Shown here: piece by piece, positions 17,216-25,398 of the stretch
How positions within the stretch are numbered: the stretch's first letter is position 1
Layout of the letters: every line of letters begins with the position of its first letter
Source: Flavobacterium faecale
GTDB taxonomy: Bacteria > Bacteroidota > Bacteroidia > Flavobacteriales > Flavobacteriaceae
Direction: 5' to 3'
Assembly (NCBI RefSeq): GCF_003076455.1
Contig: NZ_CP020918.1
Span: 558,001 to 622,000, forward strand
DNA: 64,000 nt
Translations under genes and position numbers: made by a program
Notes under the pieces: model-generated
Database searches by the model: none
The model's input: the letters and a program-made list of their open reading frames with translations, nothing else
What the model was told of the DNA's origin: nothing

Positions 17216-18610
17216 TTATTTCAAATAAGCATTTACTGCCGCAGTACGTGAAGTAACGTGAGCGTTTAAAGCATCTATCGCTGTTTGAAAATCAGAAGTA
17301 CTATTCAAAAATGTATAACCCTTTACCTCCTTTATTGCATATGGCTTCACAAGCGCTCCATAAGCTGCGTATTTAGCTTTCATGGTCATTTCATTAAAAG
17401 CATTGTTGATCACACTTTTTACATAAGTATCATATTTGGCCTTATACGTTGCATCATTATATAAATACCCGATCAATGGCCACGAAGCTGCATTTAATCC
17501 AGAAAAATTTAAAGCATAAGAACCACCTTGATTTCCTGTTTGTAGCGCTTCATTATTATCCCATGGTATCCAAGATAGCTTTTTGGTATCGGGATTGTTG
17601 TATAGAAAATAATTATGCGTCATTCTACCATAGGTATCCCAGTTTTGAATAACGGTGTTGACAGCTAAATATTTCAAGAAAGTATCTGTATCAAATACCG
17701 ACTCTAGATTGGTTCTCCAAGCGGCAGCATCCGTTGTTCTATTACTAGCGTGTAAGGCAGTGAATAGATTTTTGATATCAGTGTAATCAGCAGCATCTTC
17801 ATTGGTTTTTTTAACAAAAACAGATTCTGTGAAACTCCCATTACTAAAACTTGCCCCAGTTCCATCTGGCTTGTATAAATTACCATCGTTGTTTGAGAAC
17901 TCATCAATTAGTGTATCGTCAACCTCTTCTACCAAAGTATATACTCCAAAATAAGTAGGTCCATCACCATGATCTACATATACCTCGTAAATTGCAGCAT
18001 GTGAACTTATAACCCCAGAAGCTCTAAAAATATCTGTAGCCACTTTTTCGCGCAACATAGACTTGTCATTGTAATTATTTTTTAGACTTAATTTCTTGAA
18101 ACCATAAAAACGTTGGTTATCAATTTGAGGATACGTTTCTTCATATTCGTCGAAATCCAATTTAAAAGAGAGTTTTAAATTTCCGCTAGACCAAGTAGAT
18201 TGCAAACTAGAATTTCCTTTGAATCGCACGCCTACACGATACCATTCTTTCCCTTTATAAAAAACCTCAGCAGGAACCATTATAGGATCTTCATCTGACG
18301 ACACAAGGCCTGGACCACCAGAACTTTTACCAAAAGTACCGTAAGTAGCTGTCATATCAGCTAACATTTTTTTCCAACGTGTACTCGTTATCACAATATC
18401 CAATCGCTTTACCGAATTGTCATCAAAAATCTCGACAAAATTTGGATCTGCTTTCTTACTATGTGTTGCCGTAGTCCAGTCCGGAATCTCAAATACGGTA
18501 TCATCAGCTTCTACTTCTGCCACTTCATCTACAACTGCATCCTCTTTTGAGCAAGATGACACAAAGAATAGCTGCATTGTTAAGACTAATAGGATACTTA
18601 TTTTTTTCAT
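17216..18610 (-). CDS. CotH-like kinase family lipoprotein
   Basis: 464 residues from the ATG at 18610; an upstream ATG at 18643 would put 11 polar residues before the signal peptide, so it is less likely. Lipobox Cys20 (FFVSSCSKED) with an acidic stretch after it. The body matches the CotH family: VGVRFKGNSSL, GFKKLSLKNNYNDKSMLREKVATDIFRASG, EVYVDHGDGPTYFGVYTLVEEVDD and a WIPWDNNEAL block like the metal-binding D-x-D/N site of CotH kinases. Known CotH enzymes phosphorylate spore-coat or extracellular proteins; here it would act outside the cell, perhaps on a neighbour. Next to it are the EF-hand/YHYH/SCO cassettes and a divergent two-component system. Confidence 0.82.
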   Translation of the reverse strand: MKKISILLVLTMQLFFVSSCSKEDAVVDEVAEVEADDTVFEIPDWTTATHSKKADPNFVEIFDDNSVKRLDIVITSTRWKKMLADMTATYGTFGKSSGGPGLVSSDEDPIMVPAEVFYKGKEWYRVGVRFKGNSSLQSTWSSGNLKLSFKLDFDEYEETYPQIDNQRFYGFKKLSLKNNYNDKSMLREKVATDIFRASGVISSHAAIYEVYVDHGDGPTYFGVYTLVEEVDDTLIDEFSNNDGNLYKPDGTGASFSNGSFTESVFVKKTNEDAADYTDIKNLFTALHASNRTTDAAAWRTNLESVFDTDTFLKYLAVNTVIQNWDTYGRMTHNYFLYNNPDTKKLSWIPWDNNEALQTGNQGGSYALNFSGLNAASWPLIGYLYNDATYKAKYDTYVKSVINNAFNEMTMKAKYAAYGALVKPYAIKEVKGYTFLNSTSDFQTAIDALNAHVTSRTAAVNAYLK

Positions 18611-18797
18611 AGTTCTGGTTTTTGAAGTTACTATTGAGGACAAATTTCGTAAAACAATTTTAGCATGAAATTTTTATTCAACCAATAACCCAAACTAATC
18701 GGTAAACATTGTATTACAATCAGTAAATGTTTAATTTCAGCCTATTAATTGTCCCATTTTCAAAAAAGGATTCATTTTTATTTTATTTATTTGTACT

Positions 18798-19874
18798 ATG
18801 ACAAAATTGAATAGAACTCTTTTCCAGATTTTTTTGTGGGCAGCCGTTTGGATCATCCTTGGGCTTAACCAGCGAGAAATCATGCATTTTTTTAGCGAAA
18901 ATTGGTTAGCCTACTTACTGCAAGCAGTGCTAATTATTATACTTACTTACCAACTGGCTCCAAAATTTCTATTCAAAAAGAAGCATCTTGCTTTCACCTT
19001 CATATCGCTAGGAGCTTTAATTGTTTCAGCGTTTATTTCTATTAGTATTATGAACCCTCACAACGATGGTAGAATTCGACGCCAAAGACCAGAAATGGAG
19101 CTACCTCCTCCTCCTCCAGGCGAAGGTCCAGGGAGAGGTAACTTACATGGCTCACAGCAAAACAGTTTACCACCTCCTGTGTTAATTAACTTTTTGATGC
19201 TAAGTGTATCCTATATTTTGGCTATTTTTTTAGAAACCTTTTCTTTTGCACAAAAAAAAGAAGAAGACTTAATGTTGAGTAAAACTGAAAATATCGAAAA
19301 CGAACTGAAGTTTTTGAAATCTCAGATCAATCCACATTTTCTATTCAACTCTCTCAATAATATTTATTCGCTCTCCATGATTGATTCGAATAAAGCACAG
19401 CAGAGTATCTTGTACTTGTCAGACATGCTTCGTTATGTTTTGTACGAATGCGAAAAGCCTATGGTTGTTATCGAAAAAGAAGTAACTTACATTAAAGATT
19501 TTATTCAGTTATTTTTATTAAAAAGCAGTAAAAAATATCCAGTTGAAACGAAGTTTTTTATCGAAAATAAAGGCATCCAGATTGCACCTATGCTCCTAAT
19601 TCCTTTTGTCGAAAATGCATTCAAGCACAGTAATATCGAAAAAATTGAAGAAGCATTTATAAAAATCTGTATCCATTCATCCGGCTCAACCATTCTCTTT
19701 AGTGTTGAAAATACGTTTAGAAAAGGCCCGAAAGTTCAAGATGCCGTTGGAGGAATTGGGATACAAAATGTAAAAAAACGTTTAAACTTATTATATCCAG
19801 ACAAACATACCTTAGTCATTTCAGAAATTAATAGTACTTTTAAAGTAGAATTAAAAATAGAAACGAATGCTTAA
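18798..19874 (+). CDS. LytS/YehU-type sensor histidine kinase
   Basis: 358 residues. Four predicted membrane helices in the first 155 residues, with a proline-rich loop (LPPPPPGEGPGRGN) between the third and fourth. The kinase domain is of the His_kinase (PF06580) type: the phospho-accepting histidine is in INPHFLFNSLNNIY (about residue 180), the N box is PFVENAFKHS, and the ATP lid is GGIGIQNVKKRL. There is no large periplasmic sensor domain, so the signal is probably sensed in or near the membrane. It overlaps the response regulator gene by 8 bp. Divergent from the CotH-like gene, which may be a target. Confidence 0.9.
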   Translation: MTKLNRTLFQIFLWAAVWIILGLNQREIMHFFSENWLAYLLQAVLIIILTYQLAPKFLFKKKHLAFTFISLGALIVSAFISISIMNPHNDGRIRRQRPEMELPPPPPGEGPGRGNLHGSQQNSLPPPVLINFLMLSVSYILAIFLETFSFAQKKEEDLMLSKTENIENELKFLKSQINPHFLFNSLNNIYSLSMIDSNKAQQSILYLSDMLRYVLYECEKPMVVIEKEVTYIKDFIQLFLLKSSKKYPVETKFFIENKGIQIAPMLLIPFVENAFKHSNIEKIEEAFIKICIHSSGSTILFSVENTFRKGPKVQDAVGGIGIQNVKKRLNLLYPDKHTLVISEINSTFKVELKIETNA

Positions 19875-20535
19875 ATGTATAGTCATAGACGACGAAGAAC
19901 TAGCTCGAAAATTAATTGAAAGTTATATCGGAAAATTAGATTTTCTAACTGTTGCTGGTTCGTTCGAAAACCCTTTGGATGCCATAAATCTTCTTAAAAA
20001 AGAGACTATTGATGTTGTTTTTTTAGACATCCAGATGCCCCAAATCAAAGGTACTGACTTTGCAAAATTGATTCCGTCCACTAGCAAAATTATATTTACA
20101 ACTGCATATTCTGATTACGCTATCGAAGGATTTGAACTAAGTGCGACCGACTACTTATTAAAACCCATTGGTTTTGATCGTTTTTTGAAAGCAGTCCAAA
20201 AAATTAATACCCCAAATACTCCACTACAAGATAGCATCACCGTAAAATCGGGTTATGATTTATTCAAATTAAAATACGCCGACATCACCCATATCGAAAG
20301 TGATAGTGAATATGCTGTTTTCTATACTGCCGACAAAAAAGTAATGAGTTTACAGTCGTTAAAATCGTTAGAAAAAATATTAGACCCATCACTATTTATT
20401 AGAGTCCACCGCTCTTTTATCGTTAACAAAACCAAAGTTACCAGCCTAAAAAGCAGGGATTTATTTTTGGGAACCATTCAAATTCCGGTGAGCGATAGTT
20501 ATTATGAAATGGTAAAGAAGGAGTTGTTTTCATAA
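19867..20535 (+). CDS. LytTR-family response regulator
   Basis: 222 residues. Receiver domain (1 to about 118) with the acidic pair DDEE at 9-12, the phosphorylated Asp in VVFLDIQMP (about 55) and the conserved Lys in YLLKPIGFDRF. A LytTR DNA-binding domain follows (about 125-222) with the typical IESDSEYAVFYT and FIRVHRSFIVN motifs. Translationally coupled to the sensor kinase (8-bp overlap). LytTR regulators bind direct repeats upstream of their targets; the divergent CotH-like promoter region and the nearby cassettes are the nearest candidates. Confidence 0.92.
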   Translation: MLKCIVIDDEELARKLIESYIGKLDFLTVAGSFENPLDAINLLKKETIDVVFLDIQMPQIKGTDFAKLIPSTSKIIFTTAYSDYAIEGFELSATDYLLKPIGFDRFLKAVQKINTPNTPLQDSITVKSGYDLFKLKYADITHIESDSEYAVFYTADKKVMSLQSLKSLEKILDPSLFIRVHRSFIVNKTKVTSLKSRDLFLGTIQIPVSDSYYEMVKKELFS

Positions 20536-20577
20536 AGCCGATCAAAAGAACATAAATTGCAATACAATCTTAATTAC

Positions 20578-20672
20578 TAGCCCCGATAGAAATGGAAATC
20601 CTTGTGGGGATTTCGTTTTTCCCCACAAGATTGTAGTGTCCCGAAGCGTCGGGAGCGGGAACAGTCGTTATT
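20578..20672. repeat. Flavobacterial interspersed palindromic element
   Basis: Read on the minus strand: CTGTTCCCGCTCCCGACGC, a central hairpin AATCTTGTGGGG / CCCCACAAGGATT, and ATCGGGGCTAG at the end. The same ends flank different hairpins at 43284 and 56588. It occupies the gap between convergent lytR-type and leuB genes. Confidence 0.65.
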
Positions 20673-20707
20673 GATAGCACAACTATTCTGCTTCTGATAA
20701 AAAAACA

Positions 20708-20742
20708 AAAAAGCTGTCAACCTTGCGATTGACAGCTTTTTG
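20708..20742 (-). terminator. Terminator of the leucine operon
   Basis: AAAAAGCTGTCAA / TTGACAGCTTTTT hairpin, 21 bp past the leuB stop, with T-runs on both strands. Confidence 0.85.
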
Positions 20743-20762
20743 AATAGTATATATTTTGAATA

Positions 20763-21818
20763 TTAGATATTAGCTGCTAACCAATCTCCAACTTCTTTCG
20801 TTCCGTGTGCTTTTCCACCATCTGCAAGGTCTTCAGTAACGATTCCTGCTTCTAGTGCTTTGTTTACTGCATCTCTCATAGCTTGACCTTCTTCCATCAA
20901 TCCGAAGTTTTCGAACATCATCGCAGCCGATAAAACGGTAGCCATAGGGTTTGCAATATTCAGTCCAGTTGCTTGTGGGTAAGAACCGTGAATTGGCTCA
21001 AACAAAGCTACTTTATCTCCCATAGATGCAGATGGCATTAACCCCATAGATCCTGAGATTACCGAAGCTTCATCTGTAAGGATATCTCCAAATAAGTTCT
21101 CTGTAATCAATACATCATACGAGTTTGGCCATTGAACCAAACGCATTGCTACAGCATCTACAAATTCATAAGATACAGTCACTTCTGGATAATCTTTCTC
21201 CATAGCTTGTACTGTTTCTCTCCACAAACGAGAGGTTTCAAGTACATTTGCTTTGTCTACACAACATAATTTTTTTGAACGAGTCATTGCCAATTCAAAA
21301 CCTTTCTTAGCCAAACGTTGTACTTCGTGTCTTGTGTACACACAGTTATCAAAAGCCGTTTCACCTCCGTCAAGTCTTCCTTTTTCACCAAAGTAGATAC
21401 CACCAGTTAACTCTCTCAAGAAAACCAAGTCAGTTCCTTCGATACGCTCTCTTTTCAAAGGCGATTTATCCAACAAAGAAGGGAATGTAAATGTAGGACG
21501 TACATTGGCAAACAAACCTAATTTTTTACGCATTAACAACAATCCTTGCTCTGGACGAACTGGTGCAGTTGGATCATTATCGTATTTTGGGTGCCCAATA
21601 GCTCCAAAAAGAACAGCGTCAGATTTCAAACATATCTCATGAGTTTCATCAGGATAAGGAACTCCAACGGCATCAATAGCGCAAGCTCCTGTAAGTGCTG
21701 GTGTCCATGTGATTTCGTGTCCAAATTTCAAGGCAATTGCATCAGATACTTTTACTGCTTGATCAATTACTTCTGGTCCAATTCCGTCTCCTGCTAAAAG
21801 TGCGATATTTAATTTCAT
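20763..21818 (-). CDS. leuB: 3-isopropylmalate dehydrogenase
   Basis: 351 residues, normal length. NAD-dependent oxidative decarboxylation of 3-isopropylmalate to 2-oxoisocaproate in leucine synthesis. Visible hallmarks: N-terminal IALLAGDGIGPEV, FGAIGHPKYD, RELTGGIYFGEKG (substrate loop), the Mg2+ site in LITENLFGDILTDEASVISGSMG, and the NAD motif EPIHGSYPQATGLNIANPMA. It is the last gene of the leu operon, after a 335-bp gap filled with degenerate copies of the leuA 3' end. Confidence 0.96.
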   Translation of the reverse strand: MKLNIALLAGDGIGPEVIDQAVKVSDAIALKFGHEITWTPALTGACAIDAVGVPYPDETHEICLKSDAVLFGAIGHPKYDNDPTAPVRPEQGLLLMRKKLGLFANVRPTFTFPSLLDKSPLKRERIEGTDLVFLRELTGGIYFGEKGRLDGGETAFDNCVYTRHEVQRLAKKGFELAMTRSKKLCCVDKANVLETSRLWRETVQAMEKDYPEVTVSYEFVDAVAMRLVQWPNSYDVLITENLFGDILTDEASVISGSMGLMPSASMGDKVALFEPIHGSYPQATGLNIANPMATVLSAAMMFENFGLMEEGQAMRDAVNKALEAGIVTEDLADGGKAHGTKEVGDWLAANI

Positions 21819-21906
21819 TATTTATTTTTTTAAGTTTCTATTTTTTTTTTAAAGTTTCTGAGTTTCTAAGCCTCTGAGTTTCTAAGTTTTTTTTCAAATA
21901 TTAGAA

Positions 21907-22190
21907 AATTAGTCACTTAGCAACTTAGCATTTATTTCTAATTAATAACGTTTAACATTTTTTTGAGTAACAATGTTTCTAAGTTTTTTTACTCTTAGAA
22001 ACTTAGTCACTTAGCAACTTAGCATCTATCCCTTAATTAATTACGTTCAACACTTTTTTGTGTATCAATGTTTATAAGCTTCTGATTTTCTGAGCTTCTA
22101 AGTTCTTTTTTTAATCTTAGAAACTTAGTCCCTTAGCAACTTAGCATCTATCTTTAATTAATTACGTTTAACATTTTTTGAGTAGCAATG
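21907..22190 (-). repeat. Tandem copies of the leuA 3' end and trailer
   Basis: A unit of about 70 bp, ACTTAGTCACTTAGCAACTT on the plus strand followed by the last codons of leuA, appears at 21907-21975, 21999-22070 and 22121-22190. The third copy contains the true leuA stop at 22154. Copies are separated by TTTCTAAG / CTTAGAAA palindromic filler. The first two are non-coding and lie between leuA and leuB. Confidence 0.8.
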
Positions 22191-23674
22191 ATCGCCGCTA
22201 CCGTTTGATCTGAGTCCAGACCACGAGTTTTGAACTCCTTACCTTCAAAAAGCCAAGTAATAACCGTTTCACATAAGGCATCTGAGCTGCTGCCTGGAGG
22301 AATTCTCACTGCGTAGTCAATCAACTTTGGTAATTCTAATTTTTTACTTTTATAAATTTTGGCCAAAGCATTCATAAAAGCATCAAATTGCCCATCCCCT
22401 TGTGCATGTTCTTCGATAACTTGTCCGTCCATTTTCAAACACAATGTCGTTGACGGACGCATCCCTTTGGCGTGAGACAGTACATAAGATTCGAATGTAA
22501 TTTTCTCCTCATACGTGTGACTGTGCAACACATCAGAGATGATGTATGGCAAATCTTCTTTGGTTACGGTTTCTTTTTTATCACCAAGTTCAATGATTCT
22601 TTGTGTGACCAATTTCAAATCTTCGTTATTAAGTTGTAAACCTAATTCTTGTAGATTTTTTTCGATATTGGCTTTTCCAGATGTTTTACCTAGTGCATAT
22701 TGTCTCTTTCGACCAAAACGCTCAGGTAATAAATCATTGAAATATAAGTTCTTTTTATTATCACCATCAGCATGAATTCCTGCTGTTTGTGTAAATACGT
22801 TGTCACCAACAATTGGTTTATTGGCTGGAATTCTATATCCTGTAAAAGTTTCTACCAATTTACTTACTGTAAACAAGGCCGTTTCTTTGACACCAATAGT
22901 CACATCGGGCATAAAATCGTTGATTACTGCAACCGTGCTTGAAAGAGGTGCATTACCTGCACGCTCGCCCATTCCGTTTACCGTAACGTGCAAACCATGA
23001 ATTCCGGCTTTGACAGCTTCCATCACATTGGCAACACTCAAATCGTAGTCGTTATGTGCATGAAAATCAAAATGAATATTTGGGTATTTTTGAGTTGTTT
23101 TCGAAATAAACTCAAAAGTATTTGACGGAATTAATACACCCAAAGTATCTGGAAGTAAAATTCTTTTTACGGGTTGGGTACTAATAAAATCTAAATATTG
23201 GTACACATATTCAGGTGAATGAAGCATTCCGTTACTCCAATCTTCAAGGTAAACATTGGTTGCAATACCGCTTTCGGCTGCCAATGCAATGCTTTCGGCA
23301 ATTTCGTCAAAGTGTTGTTCAGGAGTTTTCTTCAATTGATGCACCAAATGATTCAAAGATCCTTTGGTTAATAGATTTTGTACTTTGGCACCGGCATTTT
23401 TCATCCATTCGATCGAAAGTCCTTTATCTACAAACGTCAATACTTCAATTTTATCGGTATATCCTTTTGCTTCTGCCCAAGTCATAATGCCTTTTACACC
23501 TTCAAATTCACCTTCACTCACACGAGCCGAAGCAATTTCGATACGATCAACCTTCAATTCTTCTAGTAATAATTGTGCAATGGTTAATTTTTCTGCAGCA
23601 GAAAAAGATACTCCGGAGGTTTGTTCACCATCACGAAGCGTCGTATCCATTATTTCAATTTTTCTTTTCTCCAT
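22154..23674 (-). CDS. leuA: 2-isopropylmalate synthase family protein
   Basis: 506 residues. DRE-TIM metallolyase: TTLRDGEQTSG at 11-21, metal-binding HAHND in FDFHAHNDYDL, GMGERAGNAPL, and a C-terminal LeuA-type allosteric domain with RIPPGSSSDAL. It condenses a 2-oxoacid with acetyl-CoA. Position between leuCD and leuB argues for 2-isopropylmalate synthase, the first leucine step. The sequence type (DTTLRDGEQT start, about 500 residues) is shared with (R)-citramalate synthases, so a citramalate role cannot be excluded. The final codons are copied twice downstream. Confidence 0.85.
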   Translation of the reverse strand: MEKRKIEIMDTTLRDGEQTSGVSFSAAEKLTIAQLLLEELKVDRIEIASARVSEGEFEGVKGIMTWAEAKGYTDKIEVLTFVDKGLSIEWMKNAGAKVQNLLTKGSLNHLVHQLKKTPEQHFDEIAESIALAAESGIATNVYLEDWSNGMLHSPEYVYQYLDFISTQPVKRILLPDTLGVLIPSNTFEFISKTTQKYPNIHFDFHAHNDYDLSVANVMEAVKAGIHGLHVTVNGMGERAGNAPLSSTVAVINDFMPDVTIGVKETALFTVSKLVETFTGYRIPANKPIVGDNVFTQTAGIHADGDNKKNLYFNDLLPERFGRKRQYALGKTSGKANIEKNLQELGLQLNNEDLKLVTQRIIELGDKKETVTKEDLPYIISDVLHSHTYEEKITFESYVLSHAKGMRPSTTLCLKMDGQVIEEHAQGDGQFDAFMNALAKIYKSKKLELPKLIDYAVRIPPGSSSDALCETVITWLFEGKEFKTRGLDSDQTVAAIIATQKMLNVIN

Positions 23675-23718
23675 TATTCTATCGTTATCAACCTCTTTTT
23701 TGTGTCAATTTTTATTGC

Positions 23719-24030
23719 CTAAGACAACTCTTTTTTGTTCTCCATCACCATTTCATAATGTTCCACAACTGGAAACGGATCATAATAATGATGTAATAAT
23801 TTTTTCCATTCCAAATAAGATTCAGATTCTCTAAATCCAACGGTATGATCTTCTAGTTTTTTCCATTCAACCAAAAGCAAATATTTATTCTCTACTTCGA
23901 TACATTTTCTCAAACTATGACTTACATAACCTGAAATCGATTGTATGAATTGGCTTGCTATTACAAAATCGCTTTCGAAACTAACTTCTTCACCTTTTTT
24001 AACTTGTAGAATAGCCATTTCCAAAATCAT
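23719..24030 (-). CDS. Antibiotic biosynthesis monooxygenase (ABM) domain protein
   Basis: 103 residues, a single ABM ferredoxin-like domain: MILEMAILQVKKGEE start, GYVSHSLRKCIEVENKYLLLVEWKKLEDH core, and FRESESYLEWKKLLHHYYDPFP helix. Small ABM proteins act as dimeric cofactor-free monooxygenases, quinol oxidases or heme-binding proteins; no specific substrate can be assigned. Its place inside the leu operon, between leuD and leuA, indicates co-expression with leucine synthesis, but it has no known role in that pathway. Confidence 0.8.
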   Translation of the reverse strand: MILEMAILQVKKGEEVSFESDFVIASQFIQSISGYVSHSLRKCIEVENKYLLLVEWKKLEDHTVGFRESESYLEWKKLLHHYYDPFPVVEHYEMVMENKKELS

Positions 24031-24048
24031 GCTCCTATTTATTTATAA

Positions 24049-24078
24049 ACCCGACAAGTTTTTTAATTCCTGTCGGGT
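24049..24078 (-). terminator. Hairpin downstream of leuD
   Basis: ACCCGACA / TGTCGGGT stem with a 14-base loop between leuD and the ABM gene. The T-run is weak, so it may modulate rather than stop transcription. Confidence 0.4.
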
Positions 24079-24169
24079 GTTATATACTATTGAGTTCTAT
24101 TTTCTATTATTATGCAAATTGAATAGACAATATTACAGATAACTAAAAACTAATAATTGTTTACTTTGT

Positions 24170-24766
24170 TTAGTAAGGAAGCTTGTCAGCGAAAGCAACA
24201 ATATCTTCTTTGATATTTGCTAGGTAATCGATATCATCAAAACCATTCAACATGTTGTTCTTTTTGTATCCGTTGATATCAAAAGATTCACTATCACCTG
24301 TTGCTTTGATCGTGATTTTTTGCTCTTGCAAGTTGATTTCTAATTCTGTAGTAGGATCTGCTGCAATAGCTGCAAAGATTTTGTCTGAGAACTCAGCACT
24401 TACTTGAACTGGTAAAACACCAATATTCAAACAGTTTCCTTTGAAGATATCAGCAAAGAAAGAAGAAACTACTGCACGGAATCCGTAATCGTACACTGCC
24501 CAAGCAGCATGCTCACGAGAAGATCCTGAACCGAAGTTTTTTCCTCCAACTAAGATTTTCCCAGAGTAAGTAGCATCATTCAATACGAAATCTGCTTTTG
24601 GAGTATCGTCTCCATTGTATCTCCAGTCACGGAAAAGGTTGTCGCCAAATCCTTCACGTTTCGTAGCTTTCAAGAAACGAGCTGGAATGATTTGATCTGT
24701 ATCTACGTTTTCAATAGGTAGTGGCACTGCACTACTGGTAAGGATATTAAATTTATCGTATGCCAT
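24170..24766 (-). CDS. leuD: 3-isopropylmalate dehydratase small subunit
   Basis: 198 residues. Aconitase swivel domain: the N-terminal block [19 protein letters not shown] (15-33) with the substrate-contacting segment, and [28 protein letters not shown], the LeuD signature. Forms the LeuCD heterodimer that isomerises 2-isopropylmalate to 3-isopropylmalate. It is separated from leuC by about 630 bp holding a four-helix-bundle gene and repeats, which is unusual because leuC and leuD are normally adjacent. Confidence 0.96.
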   Translation of the reverse strand: MAYDKFNILTSSAVPLPIENVDTDQIIPARFLKATKREGFGDNLFRDWRYNGDDTPKADFVLNDATYSGKILVGGKNFGSGSSREHAAWAVYDYGFRAVVSSFFADIFKGNCLNIGVLPVQVSAEFSDKIFAAIAADPTTELEINLQEQKITIKATGDSESFDINGYKKNNMLNGFDDIDYLANIKEDIVAFADKLPY

Positions 24767-24779
24767 TTTTTATGTTGCT

Positions 24780-24936
24780 TTTGGCTTTTGGCTTTTGGCT
24801 TTTGGCTCTCGGAGCTTTAGCTTTGGCTTATTGCCTGTTATATTTTTGCTTTTGGCGGTTAGCTTTTGGCTTATTCAATTTTTTTAGTATTGGCGCAATG
24901 CAGTTTAGCTAAAAGCCAACCGCTAAAGGCCAACCG
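24780..24936. repeat. GCTTTTGG repeat cluster, left of the four-helix-bundle gene
   Basis: Four tandem CTTTTGG units at 24780-24806, then GGCGGTTAGCTTTTGGC (about 24855-24871) facing an inverted AGCTAAAAGCCAACCGC (about 24908-24924). The arms can pair into a long hairpin. The same AGCTAAAAGCC core returns right of the gene. Confidence 0.7.
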
Positions 24937-24937
24937 C

Positions 24938-25288
24938 CTATTTTAATTTATCAATAAACTTTCTCAATTGTTTTCTCAAAACTATAACTCTATCATTGCA
25001 TTGTTCAAAATCCACTTTAGATATATAATTTAATTCTACACTCAAAAAAATCAAATATTCAACTTCTGTCGCTGAGCCATGAGCAATTACCAAAAATCTC
25101 CTAAAATCTGCATCCGATTCTCTTCCAGAACCTTCAGCAATATTTGTTGGGATAGAAGCTGCAGCTCGTCTTAACTGACTTGTAACTCCAAACAATTCTT
25201 CATTTGGGAACATTGCTGTGAGCTTATAAATCATCATCGTTAACTGATGTCCATCTTGCCAAACGGTATATTTTTTGTAATCTCGCAT
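24938..25288 (-). CDS. Four-helix bundle protein (23S rRNA intervening-sequence type)
   Basis: 116 residues, all-alpha. Shows the S23/IVP family pattern: YTVWQDGHQLTMMIYKLTAMFPNEE, FGVTSQLRRAAASIPTNIAEGSGR (the most conserved block), DFRRFLVIAHGSATEVEYLI and a basic C-terminal helix. The family was first found in intervening sequences of 23S rRNA genes; related bundle proteins (Avd) bind nucleic acid in diversity-generating retroelements, but no reverse transcriptase or template repeat is near here. The gene splits leuC from leuD and is bracketed by GCTTTTGGC-type repeats on both sides, which suggests it arrived as a unit. Function unknown. Confidence 0.85.
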   Translation of the reverse strand: MRDYKKYTVWQDGHQLTMMIYKLTAMFPNEELFGVTSQLRRAAASIPTNIAEGSGRESDADFRRFLVIAHGSATEVEYLIFLSVELNYISKVDFEQCNDRVIVLRKQLRKFIDKLK

Positions 25289-25294
25289 CTTTCT

Positions 25295-25396
25295 TTTAGC
25301 TAATAGCTATTGGCCATTGGCTTTTAGCTTCGAATCAAATGGATAATCAAATTAACCCATCCTTGCCAAAAGCCAAGGGCTAACAGCTAAAAGCCT
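25295..25396. repeat. GCTTTTGG/AGCTAAAAGCC repeat cluster, right of the four-helix-bundle gene
   Basis: AGCTAATAGCTATTGGCCATTGGC (read 25298-25321) and, inverted, GCCAAAAGCCAAGGGC and AGCTAAAAGCC up to 25396. It forms an imperfect palindrome similar to the left cluster; together they bracket the gene at 24938. Confidence 0.65.
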
Positions 25397-25398
25397 TT

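Noticed and set aside
24938-25288. Diversity-generating retroelement accessory protein (Avd)
   Set aside because: The four-helix-bundle fold is similar, but there is no reverse transcriptase, template repeat or variable-repeat target in the window.
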